Origin: a bacterium
GTDB taxonomy: Bacteria > Zixibacteria > MSB-5A5 > CAIYYT01
DNA length: 64,000 nucleotides
Assembly (NCBI GenBank): GCA_016708315.1
Contig: JADJGC010000023.1
Span: 1 to 64,000 of the forward strand
Reading direction: 5' to 3'
In this document: positions 7,870 through 16,175 of the stretch, piece after piece
Layout: every line of letters starts with the position of its first letter
Numbering within the stretch: position 1 is the stretch's first letter
Made by a program: the position numbers and the translations under genes
Notes under the pieces: model-generated
The model's database searches: none
Told to the model about the DNA's origin: nothing
What the model saw: the letters and a program-made list of their open reading frames with translations, nothing else

Positions 7870-9048
7870 CTACTTCCAACTGTCAGGAATCGGTATTACG
7901 ACAGCAAATGGTGGATCGGCCGGCACGCCATCATAGACGAGCACCAGACTTTGGCCGCGTACAAACCAGTCGAGTCCTTCCCAATTCACGTTTTCCCAGT
8001 TCTTTTCTTCGAGTGCAACCTTGATCTTGCCAAAGTGGTCCTTCATCAGATTCGACCAATAGGCCATCTGGGTTGGTGTAATTGACTCGAAGATCGGTTT
8101 GACCAAGGCATTGATTTCGATAGAGCTACCGACGGGTTTACCCTGCAGGTTATAACGCTGCAAGTCCTTGAACTTGTACTCGCGCTTGGTCCCAGATCCC
8201 CGAAGGGGTGCATTCTCGGATGAGAGCAGTACGATTAGACCGGTGTCGACAACATCATCTTCTTGCCAAAAGTGCCAAACCAGATCTGGAGCACGATAGC
8301 GCTGGGCGAAAGGCGGTGCGTTTTGCGGTGAGATTTCGATCGACTTCGGCAACTCTGAGTCAAGCGGGATTGGCGCCGAGTCCTTATTTCCTGCGTCCTT
8401 CAACTTCGGTGTTTGCAGCACTCGATAGCTTGTGGAATCGTCTACGAACAGCCCAGTGACATTTCGGGGCACGTCAAAGACGATGAGAATAGGCTGCAGC
8501 GGACTGTGCCCAAGGGAATTTTGAATTTGTTCTGGCAACGAAGTCATTGCCGGGTAGCCGCCTTCCCAAACCACAGCTACTTTAGAAGCGCCACTGGGCA
8601 GCGGAAACGCCGCCGCACCTTCAAGTCCTCGATTGCCAAATTCAGTCACAGTCTGATTGAATTGAGCGAGTACACCCCAGTTTTTGCCGCCAACTTTGGT
8701 TGCCGAGAAGAGAGAGTGCAGGTCCTCGGAGAGGACTGCGATTCGTCCGTCACCGAGCACGGTAATGCTTTCAAAATCACTGGCAGCTTCGCAGCCTTTC
8801 ATTGTGACACGCTTGAGCTTCGCGGGATCGATCGGAATCACGGACGCTGACGGGTCTTCGATTTTCAATTCGAAGTAGCAGCCGGGTTGGTCATCACTTA
8901 CCAGAAGCAATCTTCCGCCAAGCCGCGCAACACCGGAAATTTCAGTGATGGTATTGGCTGAATTGTCCGCTCGCGCCGACGATTGGAAATGAGATTGCAG
9001 TGAGAAAGCTACTATGCTGAGAATTGTGATTAGAACGCGACTTGTCAT
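7870..9048 (-). CDS. Secreted beta-propeller-like protein (phytase-like esterase domain)
   Basis: A 392-residue exported protein with a signal peptide (residues 1-27, hydrophobic MTSRVLITILSIVAFSL core). The pattern ISGVARLGGRLLLVSDD, then DFESITVLGDGRIAVLSED and RGLEGAAAFPL, matches the repeating blades of the esterase-like/phytase-like domain, whose members bind calcium in a propeller. I cannot identify an active site. It lies three bases upstream of the GT87-like gene and probably forms a two-gene operon with it, which suggests a shared envelope function. A divergent membrane-protein gene starts about 160 bases away. The function is unknown. Confidence 0.7.
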   Translation of the reverse strand: MTSRVLITILSIVAFSLQSHFQSSARADNSANTITEISGVARLGGRLLLVSDDQPGCYFELKIEDPSASVIPIDPAKLKRVTMKGCEAASDFESITVLGDGRIAVLSEDLHSLFSATKVGGKNWGVLAQFNQTVTEFGNRGLEGAAAFPLPSGASKVAVVWEGGYPAMTSLPEQIQNSLGHSPLQPILIVFDVPRNVTGLFVDDSTSYRVLQTPKLKDAGNKDSAPIPLDSELPKSIEISPQNAPPFAQRYRAPDLVWHFWQEDDVVDTGLIVLLSSENAPLRGSGTKREYKFKDLQRYNLQGKPVGSSIEINALVKPIFESITPTQMAYWSNLMKDHFGKIKVALEEKNWENVNWEGLDWFVRGQSLVLVYDGVPADPPFAVVIPIPDSWK

Positions 9049-9205
9049 TCTTTTGCCATTTCACTCTAAGTATTCAGGAATAGATCATTGACCAGTTATC
9101 GGACACTATTCTAATAAATCATGATGACCATTTGCAACACCTAAGTAGCTTGCGTTCCATGGATTGAATTGTGCATATTGACTCATGACAACGGGAACGA
9201 CTTAG

Positions 9206-10021
9206 ATGGATCGACTGAACAAGACATACCTTTTGTGGATTTTTGCCGCCGTAATCACGCTTGGCTCGGTTGTGTACCAACGCATGACGGGGCCTTCCTA
9301 TCCAGTCCGAGTAAACAAGACACTGCCAACCGGCGAAACTGTTAAATCCAAATTCCGTACGACTTACGAGTCTGTATCCGATGCGCCGGTTCGAGTTGTT
9401 ATCACAAATCACGACTATTCCGGAAGGCTGGAGTGGCGGCGACTTAACAGCCGTGACGAATGGTCTATCACTCCTTTGAGCAGAATCGGCGATACTCTGA
9501 TGGCGTCCCTTCCAATGCAGCCTCCGGCAGGAAAGTTGGAGTATAATGTAATCTTGAGTCTCCAATCCGGCGGCGACATTCGCATGGCCAGTGAGCCGGT
9601 GGTGATTCGGTTTAAAGGACCCGTGCCCGTTGGAATCCTGGCGCCGCATGTCTTGTTCATGTTTTGTTCAATGCTTTTGGCAACGCGAACTGGCCTCCAG
9701 GCACTTGCCCGACCGAATGAAACTAAACGGCTCGCTATGCTGACAGCAATCTTGCTCTTTGTTGGCGGATTGATACTTGGGCCGATTGTACAAAAATACG
9801 CTTTTGGCGCATTCTGGACAGGATGGCCTTTCGGGCACGACTTAACTGACAACAAGACTGCTCTGGCAATGCTGATGTGGATAATCGCAATCTGGCGCGA
9901 TTCAAGGACAGGAAAGGGGCGGTGGTGGTACGTCAGCGCGACGTTGGTGCATCTGCTGGTCTATCTGATCCCCCACAGCGTATTGGGCTCCGAACTAGAC
10001 TATACCGACGCAAAGGGTTGA
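9206..10021 (+). CDS. Conserved membrane protein of unknown function
   Basis: A 271-residue protein with one N-terminal membrane anchor (residues about 8-24), a periplasmic beta-rich domain (about 30-140: TYESVSDAPVRVVITNHDYSG and repeated strand pattern) and four C-terminal spans. Several membrane-located His residues (APHVLFMF, FGHDLTDN, VHLLVYLIPHS) could bind haem or metal, but no known motif is complete. It is not recognised as a named family. It meets the following minus-strand gene stop to stop with no gap. Confidence 0.7.
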   Translation: MDRLNKTYLLWIFAAVITLGSVVYQRMTGPSYPVRVNKTLPTGETVKSKFRTTYESVSDAPVRVVITNHDYSGRLEWRRLNSRDEWSITPLSRIGDTLMASLPMQPPAGKLEYNVILSLQSGGDIRMASEPVVIRFKGPVPVGILAPHVLFMFCSMLLATRTGLQALARPNETKRLAMLTAILLFVGGLILGPIVQKYAFGAFWTGWPFGHDLTDNKTALAMLMWIIAIWRDSRTGKGRWWYVSATLVHLLVYLIPHSVLGSELDYTDAKG

Positions 10022-10378
10022 TTAGTCGTTCTTCTTGTCGAGAATCCAGCTTAGAATCATCGATACCAGGCTAATAACGATACTTCCCAAGAATGCCGGC
10101 CAGAAACCGTCGACGCGCAGTATCGGTGTCATAGCTGCGGTTAACATCAACATCAAGGCGTTGATGACCAATGTCAACAATCCTAACGTGAGAATGATAA
10201 AGGGGAATGTAAAGAATTTTACTATCGGTTTGATTATCGCGTTTACTATGCCAAAAATAAGAGCAACGAGCACCATCTGCCACGGTGTACCCTCGAAGTG
10301 AATGCCTTCAATCCAGGTCGCTGCCGCCCAGAGTGCGATGGCATTGATAATAAGTCGAATGAGAATGAATCTGAGCAT
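10022..10378 (-). CDS. Small four-span membrane protein, phage-holin 4_2 / DUF360 family
   Basis: A 118-residue integral membrane protein: MLRFILIRLIINAIALWAAA, then IEGIHFEG, a hallmark of this widespread bacterial family, followed by three more hydrophobic segments and a charged tail (DKKND). Despite the family name these proteins are chromosomal and have no proven lysis role. The ATG at 10378 has GAGGA upstream and gives the usual length; an upstream in-frame extension to 10438 is not supported. Confidence 0.85.
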   Translation of the reverse strand: MLRFILIRLIINAIALWAAATWIEGIHFEGTPWQMVLVALIFGIVNAIIKPIVKFFTFPFIILTLGLLTLVINALMLMLTAAMTPILRVDGFWPAFLGSIVISLVSMILSWILDKKND

Positions 10379-10447
10379 AGTATGAGTCCTCGAACAATTA
10401 GTCGTTGGAAAGATAGCGAGGTTGAGAGCGACTACCAATATTTATTT

Positions 10448-11404
10448 TCAGGGTAGCGTCTTGAAGTCCTCAGTCGCGCGAACCAGTTCCTGCGCCATTG
10501 GCTGTTCCATTGGCGAATGCGCGCCAGTGGCGACAATTCGCAATTCGGATTTTGGCAGAACTTTGTGCAAGTCCCAGGCAGACTTGACGGGACAGATGAC
10601 GTCATAGCGACCTTGCACAATCCGACACGGAATATCCTGAATCAGATCACAGTTCTCGAGTAACTGGTCAGGAGATTTGAAGAAAAACCGGTTATGGGTA
10701 TAGTGGCACTCGATCCTGCCGATTGAGAGCGCAGACGCGGAATCAGCCATTTCAGAAATCGCTGAATGGTCTTGAACAAGACACATAGTGGAAGACTCCC
10801 ACAAAGCCCAGCTCTTCGCTGCGGTTCGTTGAAGTTCAGGGTCGCTGGATGTAAGTCTTTTGTTGTACGCTGCGACCAAGTCACCCCTTTCGGCTTCGGG
10901 AATGTACCCGCTGAATTTTGCCCAGACATCGGGCCAAATCTCGGAAGCCCCAAACTTGTGCAGCCAGTCGATCTCAGCAGGACGGCCGAGGAATACCCCG
11001 CGCAGGATCAGTCCCGCAACACTTCGCGGATAAGTTTGAGCATATGCCAGAGCAAGAGTACTTCCCCAGCTCCCGCCAAAAACAATCCAGCGGTCAATCT
11101 TGCAATGCGAACGCACTTTCTCCAAGTCGTCAACAAGATCCCAGGTCGTGTTTTGATGAAGTTCGGCGTGCGGCGTGCTCTTGCCGGCGCCCCGCTGGTT
11201 CAGCAAGATCACTCGGTAGAACTTCGGATCGAAGAACCTGCGATATCCGGGTAGGATTCCTACTCCGGGACCGCCGTGGAGAAACACAGCAGGTACACCA
11301 TCCGGGCGGCCAACTTCTTCGAATACCACCGTATGCAAATTCGAGACTTTGAGACTCGAAATCTTAAACGGCTCAATTTCCGGAAAGAGAGAACGACTAG
11401 TCAC
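10448..11404 (-). CDS. pip: Proline iminopeptidase (alpha/beta hydrolase)
   Basis: A 318-residue cytoplasmic peptidase of family S33 that removes N-terminal proline from peptides. HGGPG (oxyanion-hole motif), the nucleophile elbow GGSWGSTLALAYAQTYP with the catalytic Ser, the late Asp in QGRYDVICP and the final His in TGAHSPMEQP form the full triad, and LNQRGAGKSTP is the classic family signature. GTG at 11404 is the best start: GGAGGA sits five bases before it and the protein then begins TSRSLFPEIEPF, matching the family N terminus; a longer frame reaches 11458. It is single-gene. Confidence 0.92.
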   Translation of the reverse strand: MTSRSLFPEIEPFKISSLKVSNLHTVVFEEVGRPDGVPAVFLHGGPGVGILPGYRRFFDPKFYRVILLNQRGAGKSTPHAELHQNTTWDLVDDLEKVRSHCKIDRWIVFGGSWGSTLALAYAQTYPRSVAGLILRGVFLGRPAEIDWLHKFGASEIWPDVWAKFSGYIPEAERGDLVAAYNKRLTSSDPELQRTAAKSWALWESSTMCLVQDHSAISEMADSASALSIGRIECHYTHNRFFFKSPDQLLENCDLIQDIPCRIVQGRYDVICPVKSAWDLHKVLPKSELRIVATGAHSPMEQPMAQELVRATEDFKTLP

Positions 11405-11524
11405 GACATCCTCCATAGAATTGGTGAGTGAGTGACTACAAGTAGCAGAACTCAACATCTGACGACAAGTGATTTCTTGACTAAAGTGGAGCGATATTGG
11501 AAGGGTTTGATATTGGCTAGACAG

Positions 11525-13684
11525 CTACGACACTTGAGAGACAGTATCCAGCTTCTTTGCGAGGACGCGCTGGATAGATTGCGATAGCTCGAAGGCGCTA
11601 AATGGTTTGCTGAGGAAGGCGTTAATGCCGCTACGGCGAATTACTTCGTCAGACAGTCCAATGCCATCTCCGGTAAGGAGAATGATTGGCGCCTGATAGC
11701 CTTGAGAACGCAATTCTATGGCGAGTTGCAATCCGCTTTGCTCGGGAAGAACGTGGTCGGTTATCAAGACGTCAAATGCCGGTTGATTTTCGATCTTCGC
11801 CTTTGCAGCATTGCAATCGAGGGCTGTCTCAACATGATATCCCAATCGACGTAACATTTGATTCGCTAAGTCGGCAATCTCTGATTCATCGTCAACAAAC
11901 AGAATACGGCCATGACCTCGGGCAGGACCAGAGCGGGTCTGCTCGCTGATTTGAGGTTCGAGCTTTGCCAAAGGTAACAATACTGTAAAGACTGTGCCTT
12001 CGCCCATCCTGCTTTCCACAGTAATGTTGCCTTTGTGACCGACGATGATTTGGCGAGAGACAGACAAGCCGAGACCCGTGCCTTCGCCGGCGGGTTTGGT
12101 AGTGAAGAATGGTTCGAAAACGCGTTGGCGGGTAGTCTCGTCCATTCCGGTGCCGGTGTCAATAACGCGAAGCCGAACATAGTGTCCCGCCTTTAGGTCA
12201 GAAACAGAGACCGCTGACTGCTCGCTGATTTCTTGGGAGTCGATTTTGAGAGTCAGCCGACCTCCAGTTTCTCGCATTGCATGGCAGGCATTGACGCAGA
12301 GGTTCATAATCACTTGATGCATCTGAACGGGGTCAGCAATGACGGCGTCAACTTCGGCATCACTTTCCTTCACTATTTCGATAGTCGGCGAGACGCTTGC
12401 GCGCAGGAGTTTGATGACCTCATTGACAATATGGTGCAACAACAGCGGCTTGCGCTCCTGTTCAATCTGGCGGCTGAAAGCAAGAATCTGTTGGACTAGT
12501 TCCTTGCCGCGAACAGCTGCCTTCATCACGTGGCTGAGATCCTCGTACGTTTGGCTCTTCTCATCCAAGTCTTGCATCACCAATTCGGTGTAACCATAGA
12601 GCGGTGTCAGAATATTGTTGAAGTCGTGAGCGATACCACCTGCCAGAGCGCCGAGCGACTCTAGCTTCTGCGCCTGCCGAAGCTGCGCCTCAAGTTGACG
12701 ACGTTCTTCTTCTTCTCGACGTCGGTCGGTAACATCATGTGCGAGACCGATCATTCCAATCGCGTGGCCGGACTTGTCTCGAATCTTTTCACCGCGACTG
12801 AGAATGTAGCGCACTTCACCATCGGGTCGAATGATCCGATAAGGAGCATCCCTGAACGTCGCATACTCACCCTGAGCGTTCAGGCGATCACGAACCGCCT
12901 GGCGGTCATCCGGATGAACTGTGTCAAGGAACGTTTCGATGGTTGTCTCATTGGAAGTCAAATCTTTGCCGGAAATTTTTATCATCAGATGAACCTCGCC
13001 CCATGTCTCTTGGTTACCCGGAGGTATTGCAATCGAAAGTAGTACTGTCAATTCTCTTCCCGAAAGCGACCGGATTGGCATTTCCCAGACGCTGCGTTGA
13101 CTGCCGGTGCCTAATTCTGTCAATATGGTGAAAACAACGGCGCATGATTCATCGGTAAGAGTTGCTGCAATCTCACGGTCTAATTGATCGCGATCATCAG
13201 ATTCGAAGAGTCTCAAGGTGGCAAAATTGACATCTGTAACTCGAGCTTGATGAATCATGGCACGAAGCTTCTCAGACTCAGAAGCCCATTTAGCATCGCG
13301 AATTGAACGGCCTTCAGATTCGAAACTCGTCAGATACTTCTTGAGATTTGAAAAATCTACGACCCAAATCGGAACCGGTGCGTTTTGGAAGAGACTTAAG
13401 TAGCGGTCCTTCTGGAGCTGTAGTTCGTGCCGCGATCTATGGATTGCTTTGAAGTGTCGATGAATCAGGAAATACAAGATCGTCGCCGTAACGGTGATAA
13501 ACAACCACCCTTTGATCGTCTGCAGAAACGTGATTGACGAGACTGCGTCCGAGTTGATCATCATTCCCGAGACAATTTGATCGGAGAACAGAATATAGAG
13601 AGTGCCGACAAGAAGGTATCCCAGGGCAATTCTTAGCGCGAGTGATTTGGACTGTTTCGAATCTTGCACTTTTTCACCAATCAA
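11525..13684 (-). CDS. Membrane hybrid histidine kinase with PAS and C-terminal receiver domains
   Basis: A 719-residue sensor: two membrane spans (about 16-34 and 58-75) with a short periplasmic loop, one or two PAS domains (about 95-320, ending in a PAC motif IRPDGEVRYILSRGE), a coiled linker, a HisKA-type phosphoacceptor (LAGGIAHDFNNIL, His near 349), an HATPase with DTGTGMD and GEGTGLGLSVS, and a C-terminal receiver (VDDES, phosphoacceptor Asp in LITDHVLPEQSG, LLTGD, SKPF). The HDFNN form is typical of NtrB-like kinases that feed a separate regulator; none is adjacent. The start at 13684 is TTG and is uncertain; GTG at 13669 is an alternative. Confidence 0.9.
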   Translation of the reverse strand: MIGEKVQDSKQSKSLALRIALGYLLVGTLYILFSDQIVSGMMINSDAVSSITFLQTIKGWLFITVTATILYFLIHRHFKAIHRSRHELQLQKDRYLSLFQNAPVPIWVVDFSNLKKYLTSFESEGRSIRDAKWASESEKLRAMIHQARVTDVNFATLRLFESDDRDQLDREIAATLTDESCAVVFTILTELGTGSQRSVWEMPIRSLSGRELTVLLSIAIPPGNQETWGEVHLMIKISGKDLTSNETTIETFLDTVHPDDRQAVRDRLNAQGEYATFRDAPYRIIRPDGEVRYILSRGEKIRDKSGHAIGMIGLAHDVTDRRREEEERRQLEAQLRQAQKLESLGALAGGIAHDFNNILTPLYGYTELVMQDLDEKSQTYEDLSHVMKAAVRGKELVQQILAFSRQIEQERKPLLLHHIVNEVIKLLRASVSPTIEIVKESDAEVDAVIADPVQMHQVIMNLCVNACHAMRETGGRLTLKIDSQEISEQSAVSVSDLKAGHYVRLRVIDTGTGMDETTRQRVFEPFFTTKPAGEGTGLGLSVSRQIIVGHKGNITVESRMGEGTVFTVLLPLAKLEPQISEQTRSGPARGHGRILFVDDESEIADLANQMLRRLGYHVETALDCNAAKAKIENQPAFDVLITDHVLPEQSGLQLAIELRSQGYQAPIILLTGDGIGLSDEVIRRSGINAFLSKPFSAFELSQSIQRVLAKKLDTVSQVS

Positions 13685-13866
13685 TGTTCAAAACTGCCCC
13701 GCCGAGTCCGTCCAAAGTGAGAGTTGAGCAAGGTGGCGACACGGGGTCAAAGGATATTTGTCCAATATTGTATCGGCAGAGAAACAGAATGAATGAGAGT
13801 GAGATTAGCGGTTTATAGACTTTCGTTTCAGAATAGAACGAATTGATAGAATACTTATGCAGTGAG

Positions 13867-13898
13867 AAAAAAGGACCGGCACAAAGATGCGCCGGCCC
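13867..13898 (-). terminator. Rho-independent terminator after the lipoprotein gene
   Basis: On the minus strand a ten-base stem GGGCCGGCGC / GTGCCGGTCC (two G-U pairs), six-base loop and six T follow the stop of the lipoprotein gene by about 30 bases. Confidence 0.8.
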
Positions 13899-13929
13899 AA
13901 GTCATGTCAACGAAGATTGACGTCGAAAA

Positions 13930-14697
13930 CTAAGGCTTGATCACCGCTTCGATATTACGAGGAGCTTTGCCCAGATCGACGAACCTGTATTCCCAAGTTG
14001 CTTCAGAACCTTCCACCTTGGTGGCATTCGATTCCGTGATCGTCCCTGGGAACTTCACCGTAAGCTTGACCGAATGATTGCCAAAAGCCTGGAGCATCAT
14101 AGCCTGCATCATCTTTGCCATATCGGCCATGGGGTCTTCGGCTGCTAGTGAGTCCGAAGTTTCGGTATCTGCCACTGGCTCGGCAGGAGCACCAAACATA
14201 TTGTCCATTGAAGAGTCGGAAAAGTCACGGGTGAATTTCCAATTTCCGGATTTCTCTTTGACAAAAGAGGCTTCTTTCTTGGGAGCCATACCTTCCATCA
14301 TTTCACCACCGCCGCCATTCATGTCGGAGGTCACCTTCATAATCTCGTCGAGGGTGGTGAAGGAATACTTAATATCGAAAATTGACTCGGAGTCATTCTG
14401 AGTCTCAACGAAGTCGATCAATTTTACACCTTTGAGATTTGCGATTCTGCTCTCGATATCTTCGCGACTATATATGGACTTCATTGTGCTATCAACTTCT
14501 TCGCTGACCGAACTGTCAGAAGCGGGCTCGCCAAACATCTGCATCATTCCGTCCAGAGCACTCTTGCTCAGCACCATATGCTGATGCAGAATTCCAGAGC
14601 CGTCGGCATTTAGTTCCATCCGCTCCGCATAGTCAAAGCATCCGGCGGTAAGCAATGCAGCCGCAAAGATCAAGACAAGTACCAGTGTTTTCTTCAT
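13930..14697 (-). CDS. Lipoprotein of unknown function, Met/Glu-rich
   Basis: A 255-residue predicted lipoprotein. MKKTLVLVLIFAAALLTAGC gives a signal peptide and a lipobox with the lipidated Cys at 20. The mature part begins with a pattern (ERMELNADGSGILHQHM) seen in LppM-like and other small bacterial lipoproteins whose beta domain carries a hydrophobic pocket. A middle stretch has a Gly/Met-rich turn (NGGGGEMMEGMAP) and an acidic linker; the end again is beta-rich. ATG at 14697 has GGAGGG eight bases upstream. A good terminator follows. Function unknown. Confidence 0.75.
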   Translation of the reverse strand: MKKTLVLVLIFAAALLTAGCFDYAERMELNADGSGILHQHMVLSKSALDGMMQMFGEPASDSSVSEEVDSTMKSIYSREDIESRIANLKGVKLIDFVETQNDSESIFDIKYSFTTLDEIMKVTSDMNGGGGEMMEGMAPKKEASFVKEKSGNWKFTRDFSDSSMDNMFGAPAEPVADTETSDSLAAEDPMADMAKMMQAMMLQAFGNHSVKLTVKFPGTITESNATKVEGSEATWEYRFVDLGKAPRNIEAVIKP

Positions 14698-14830
14698 AAG
14701 CCAAACCCTCCACAGAGTAAGCCAATTGTTATTGTTGTGAGCTACATTCACACATTAATCGGGTTGACGTGAGGCGGCAAGTGATTTCTCATAATCCCAC
14801 GGAGCCTGAATCTATACAGAGAATGTCTGA

Positions 14831-15223
14831 CTAATCAGGCGAAACCAATTCGATTTTGATGCGGTCGGGGTCTTCAAAGAAAACACCATAGCTTCCGCCG
14901 GCAAAAGGGTGCTTGTCTTGATAGAGGAAGTTAACGCCTCGTGATGTGAGCTTGCAAATCAGTTCATCAACATGCTCCCGTGAACGTGCATGGAACGCGA
15001 GGTGATTCAAGCCAGTCCGGCAACGGTGGTACGGAACGTCAAGGAAACGATCCTCCGTTTGGACAAGCACGATATAGGTCGACCCAAGAATCCAACTTTG
15101 GCCCTTGTTCCATGATTGAAAAATTCGATAGCCAAGTTCCTCGAGCAGCCAACCCCAGAATTCAGTCGATTTGGCAAGATCACTGACATAGATTTCGACA
15201 TGGTGCAATTGTCCTGTAGTCAT
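14831..15223 (-). CDS. VOC-superfamily (glyoxalase/bleomycin-resistance fold) protein
   Basis: A 130-residue single-module VOC protein: LHHVEIYVSDLAKSTEFWGWLLEELGY is the first beta-alpha-beta unit and GLNHLAFHARSREHVDELICKL the second, with FFEDPDRIKIELVSPD at the end. His (HHVEI), His (NHLAF) and Glu (IELV) are in metal-ligand positions. Substrate cannot be assigned. ATG at 15223 gives a normal family N terminus; 17 extra codons upstream are in frame but not family-like. Confidence 0.83.
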   Translation of the reverse strand: MTTGQLHHVEIYVSDLAKSTEFWGWLLEELGYRIFQSWNKGQSWILGSTYIVLVQTEDRFLDVPYHRCRTGLNHLAFHARSREHVDELICKLTSRGVNFLYQDKHPFAGGSYGVFFEDPDRIKIELVSPD

Positions 15224-15432
15224 CACGTAAAGGTACGAAAAAGGCGCCGAATTGACAAAAACTTCACGAATCAAATAAAATGGAGAGAAATAGTGATTTC
15301 TTCGATTATCTTAGGAACTGCAGTCACTGCCGTGGGTATAGTTCTAAGTTACTTGATGAAATGTTGGGAAATCGGTTTGCTTCAGCCGATAAGAAGCATA
15401 GATAGACTTATTTAATTGTCGAGGTGATTTTC

Positions 15433-15936
15433 GTGATTCAAAGAACAGCACTTGCATTAATCGCCGTCTTCTGTATTTGCCTGGTATCGTCGACTGGTGA
15501 GCTCTTCGCTAAGAACAAGCCAGATTCAATCAACGTGATCACGGGCGTGGTCAAGGATGCATCATCACTCAAGGGTAAGGTCGTGTACGTTGATTTTTGG
15601 GCATCGTGGTGCGGACCCTGCCGCAGATCGTTTCCTTGGCTAAAGGATATCAGCGCGCGCTATGAGGCCAAAGGCTTCAAGGTCGTGACGATTAACCTCG
15701 ATCGAGATCGTTCGGCGGCAAAAAAGTTCATTGAAGAGATGAAGTTGCCGTTCGAAGTGTTCTATGACTCCACCGGTGCTATTGCCGAGAAGTTCGGAAT
15801 CGAAGCTATTCCTTCGTCTTATCTTTATGGACGAGACGGTATACTTAAGTCTGAGCATCGTGGATTTAATCCAGCCAAAGGTCCAGAAATGGACTCGCTG
15901 ATAAGCAAGTTGTTAATGGAAGGTCCAAAGAAGTGA
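15433..15936 (+). CDS. Exported TlpA-like thioredoxin
   Basis: A 167-residue thioredoxin-fold protein with a signal peptide (VIQRTALALIAVFCICLVSS). Its active site is WASWCGPCRRSF and the cis-Pro lies in IEAIPSSYLYG. TlpA-type proteins reduce disulfides in the periplasm. The start GTG at 15433 has GAGGTG six bases upstream; an earlier GTG at 15424 is less likely. Its stop overlaps the next start by four bases (GTGA), making it the first gene of a four-gene operon. In that setting it probably keeps thiols reduced in the DUF4266 Cys-tail protein or in another partner; that role is inference. Confidence 0.9.
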   Translation: MIQRTALALIAVFCICLVSSTGELFAKNKPDSINVITGVVKDASSLKGKVVYVDFWASWCGPCRRSFPWLKDISARYEAKGFKVVTINLDRDRSAAKKFIEEMKLPFEVFYDSTGAIAEKFGIEAIPSSYLYGRDGILKSEHRGFNPAKGPEMDSLISKLLMEGPKK

Positions 15937-16175
15937 AGAGAGTCATGACAGCCTCAAGGATCAGCGCCATCTGTTTGTTGCTGGTGGCAGCAAACGCAGT
16001 TATTGGCTGTGCGTCGATGGGCGTGAAGGTGTGGGAGCGCGACATATTGGCTAAGCCGCAGATGCAAATGGATGCACAAGCAATTGACAGGTCGATGGAT
16101 GACCATATTTACTTCAGCAAGGAAGCCTCAAGCGGCGGCCGTGGATTTGGCGGTGGAGGCTGCGGATGCAATTAA
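15933..16175 (+). CDS. DUF4266 lipoprotein with Gly/Cys-rich C-terminal tail
   Basis: An 80-residue lipoprotein: signal peptide with lipobox ending VIGC, then about 25 residues containing VWERDILAKPQM and the conserved DDHIYFSKEASSGG, and a tail reading GRGFGGGGCGCN. The two terminal Cys in a Gly run are characteristic of DUF4266 and look like a metal, cofactor or cross-link site. GTG start at 15933 overlaps the thioredoxin stop; its own stop overlaps the barrel gene start by ten bases. The family is known to sit with DUF3570 and ApbE genes, but its biochemical job is not established. Confidence 0.88.
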   Translation: MKRVMTASRISAICLLLVAANAVIGCASMGVKVWERDILAKPQMQMDAQAIDRSMDDHIYFSKEASSGGRGFGGGGCGCN

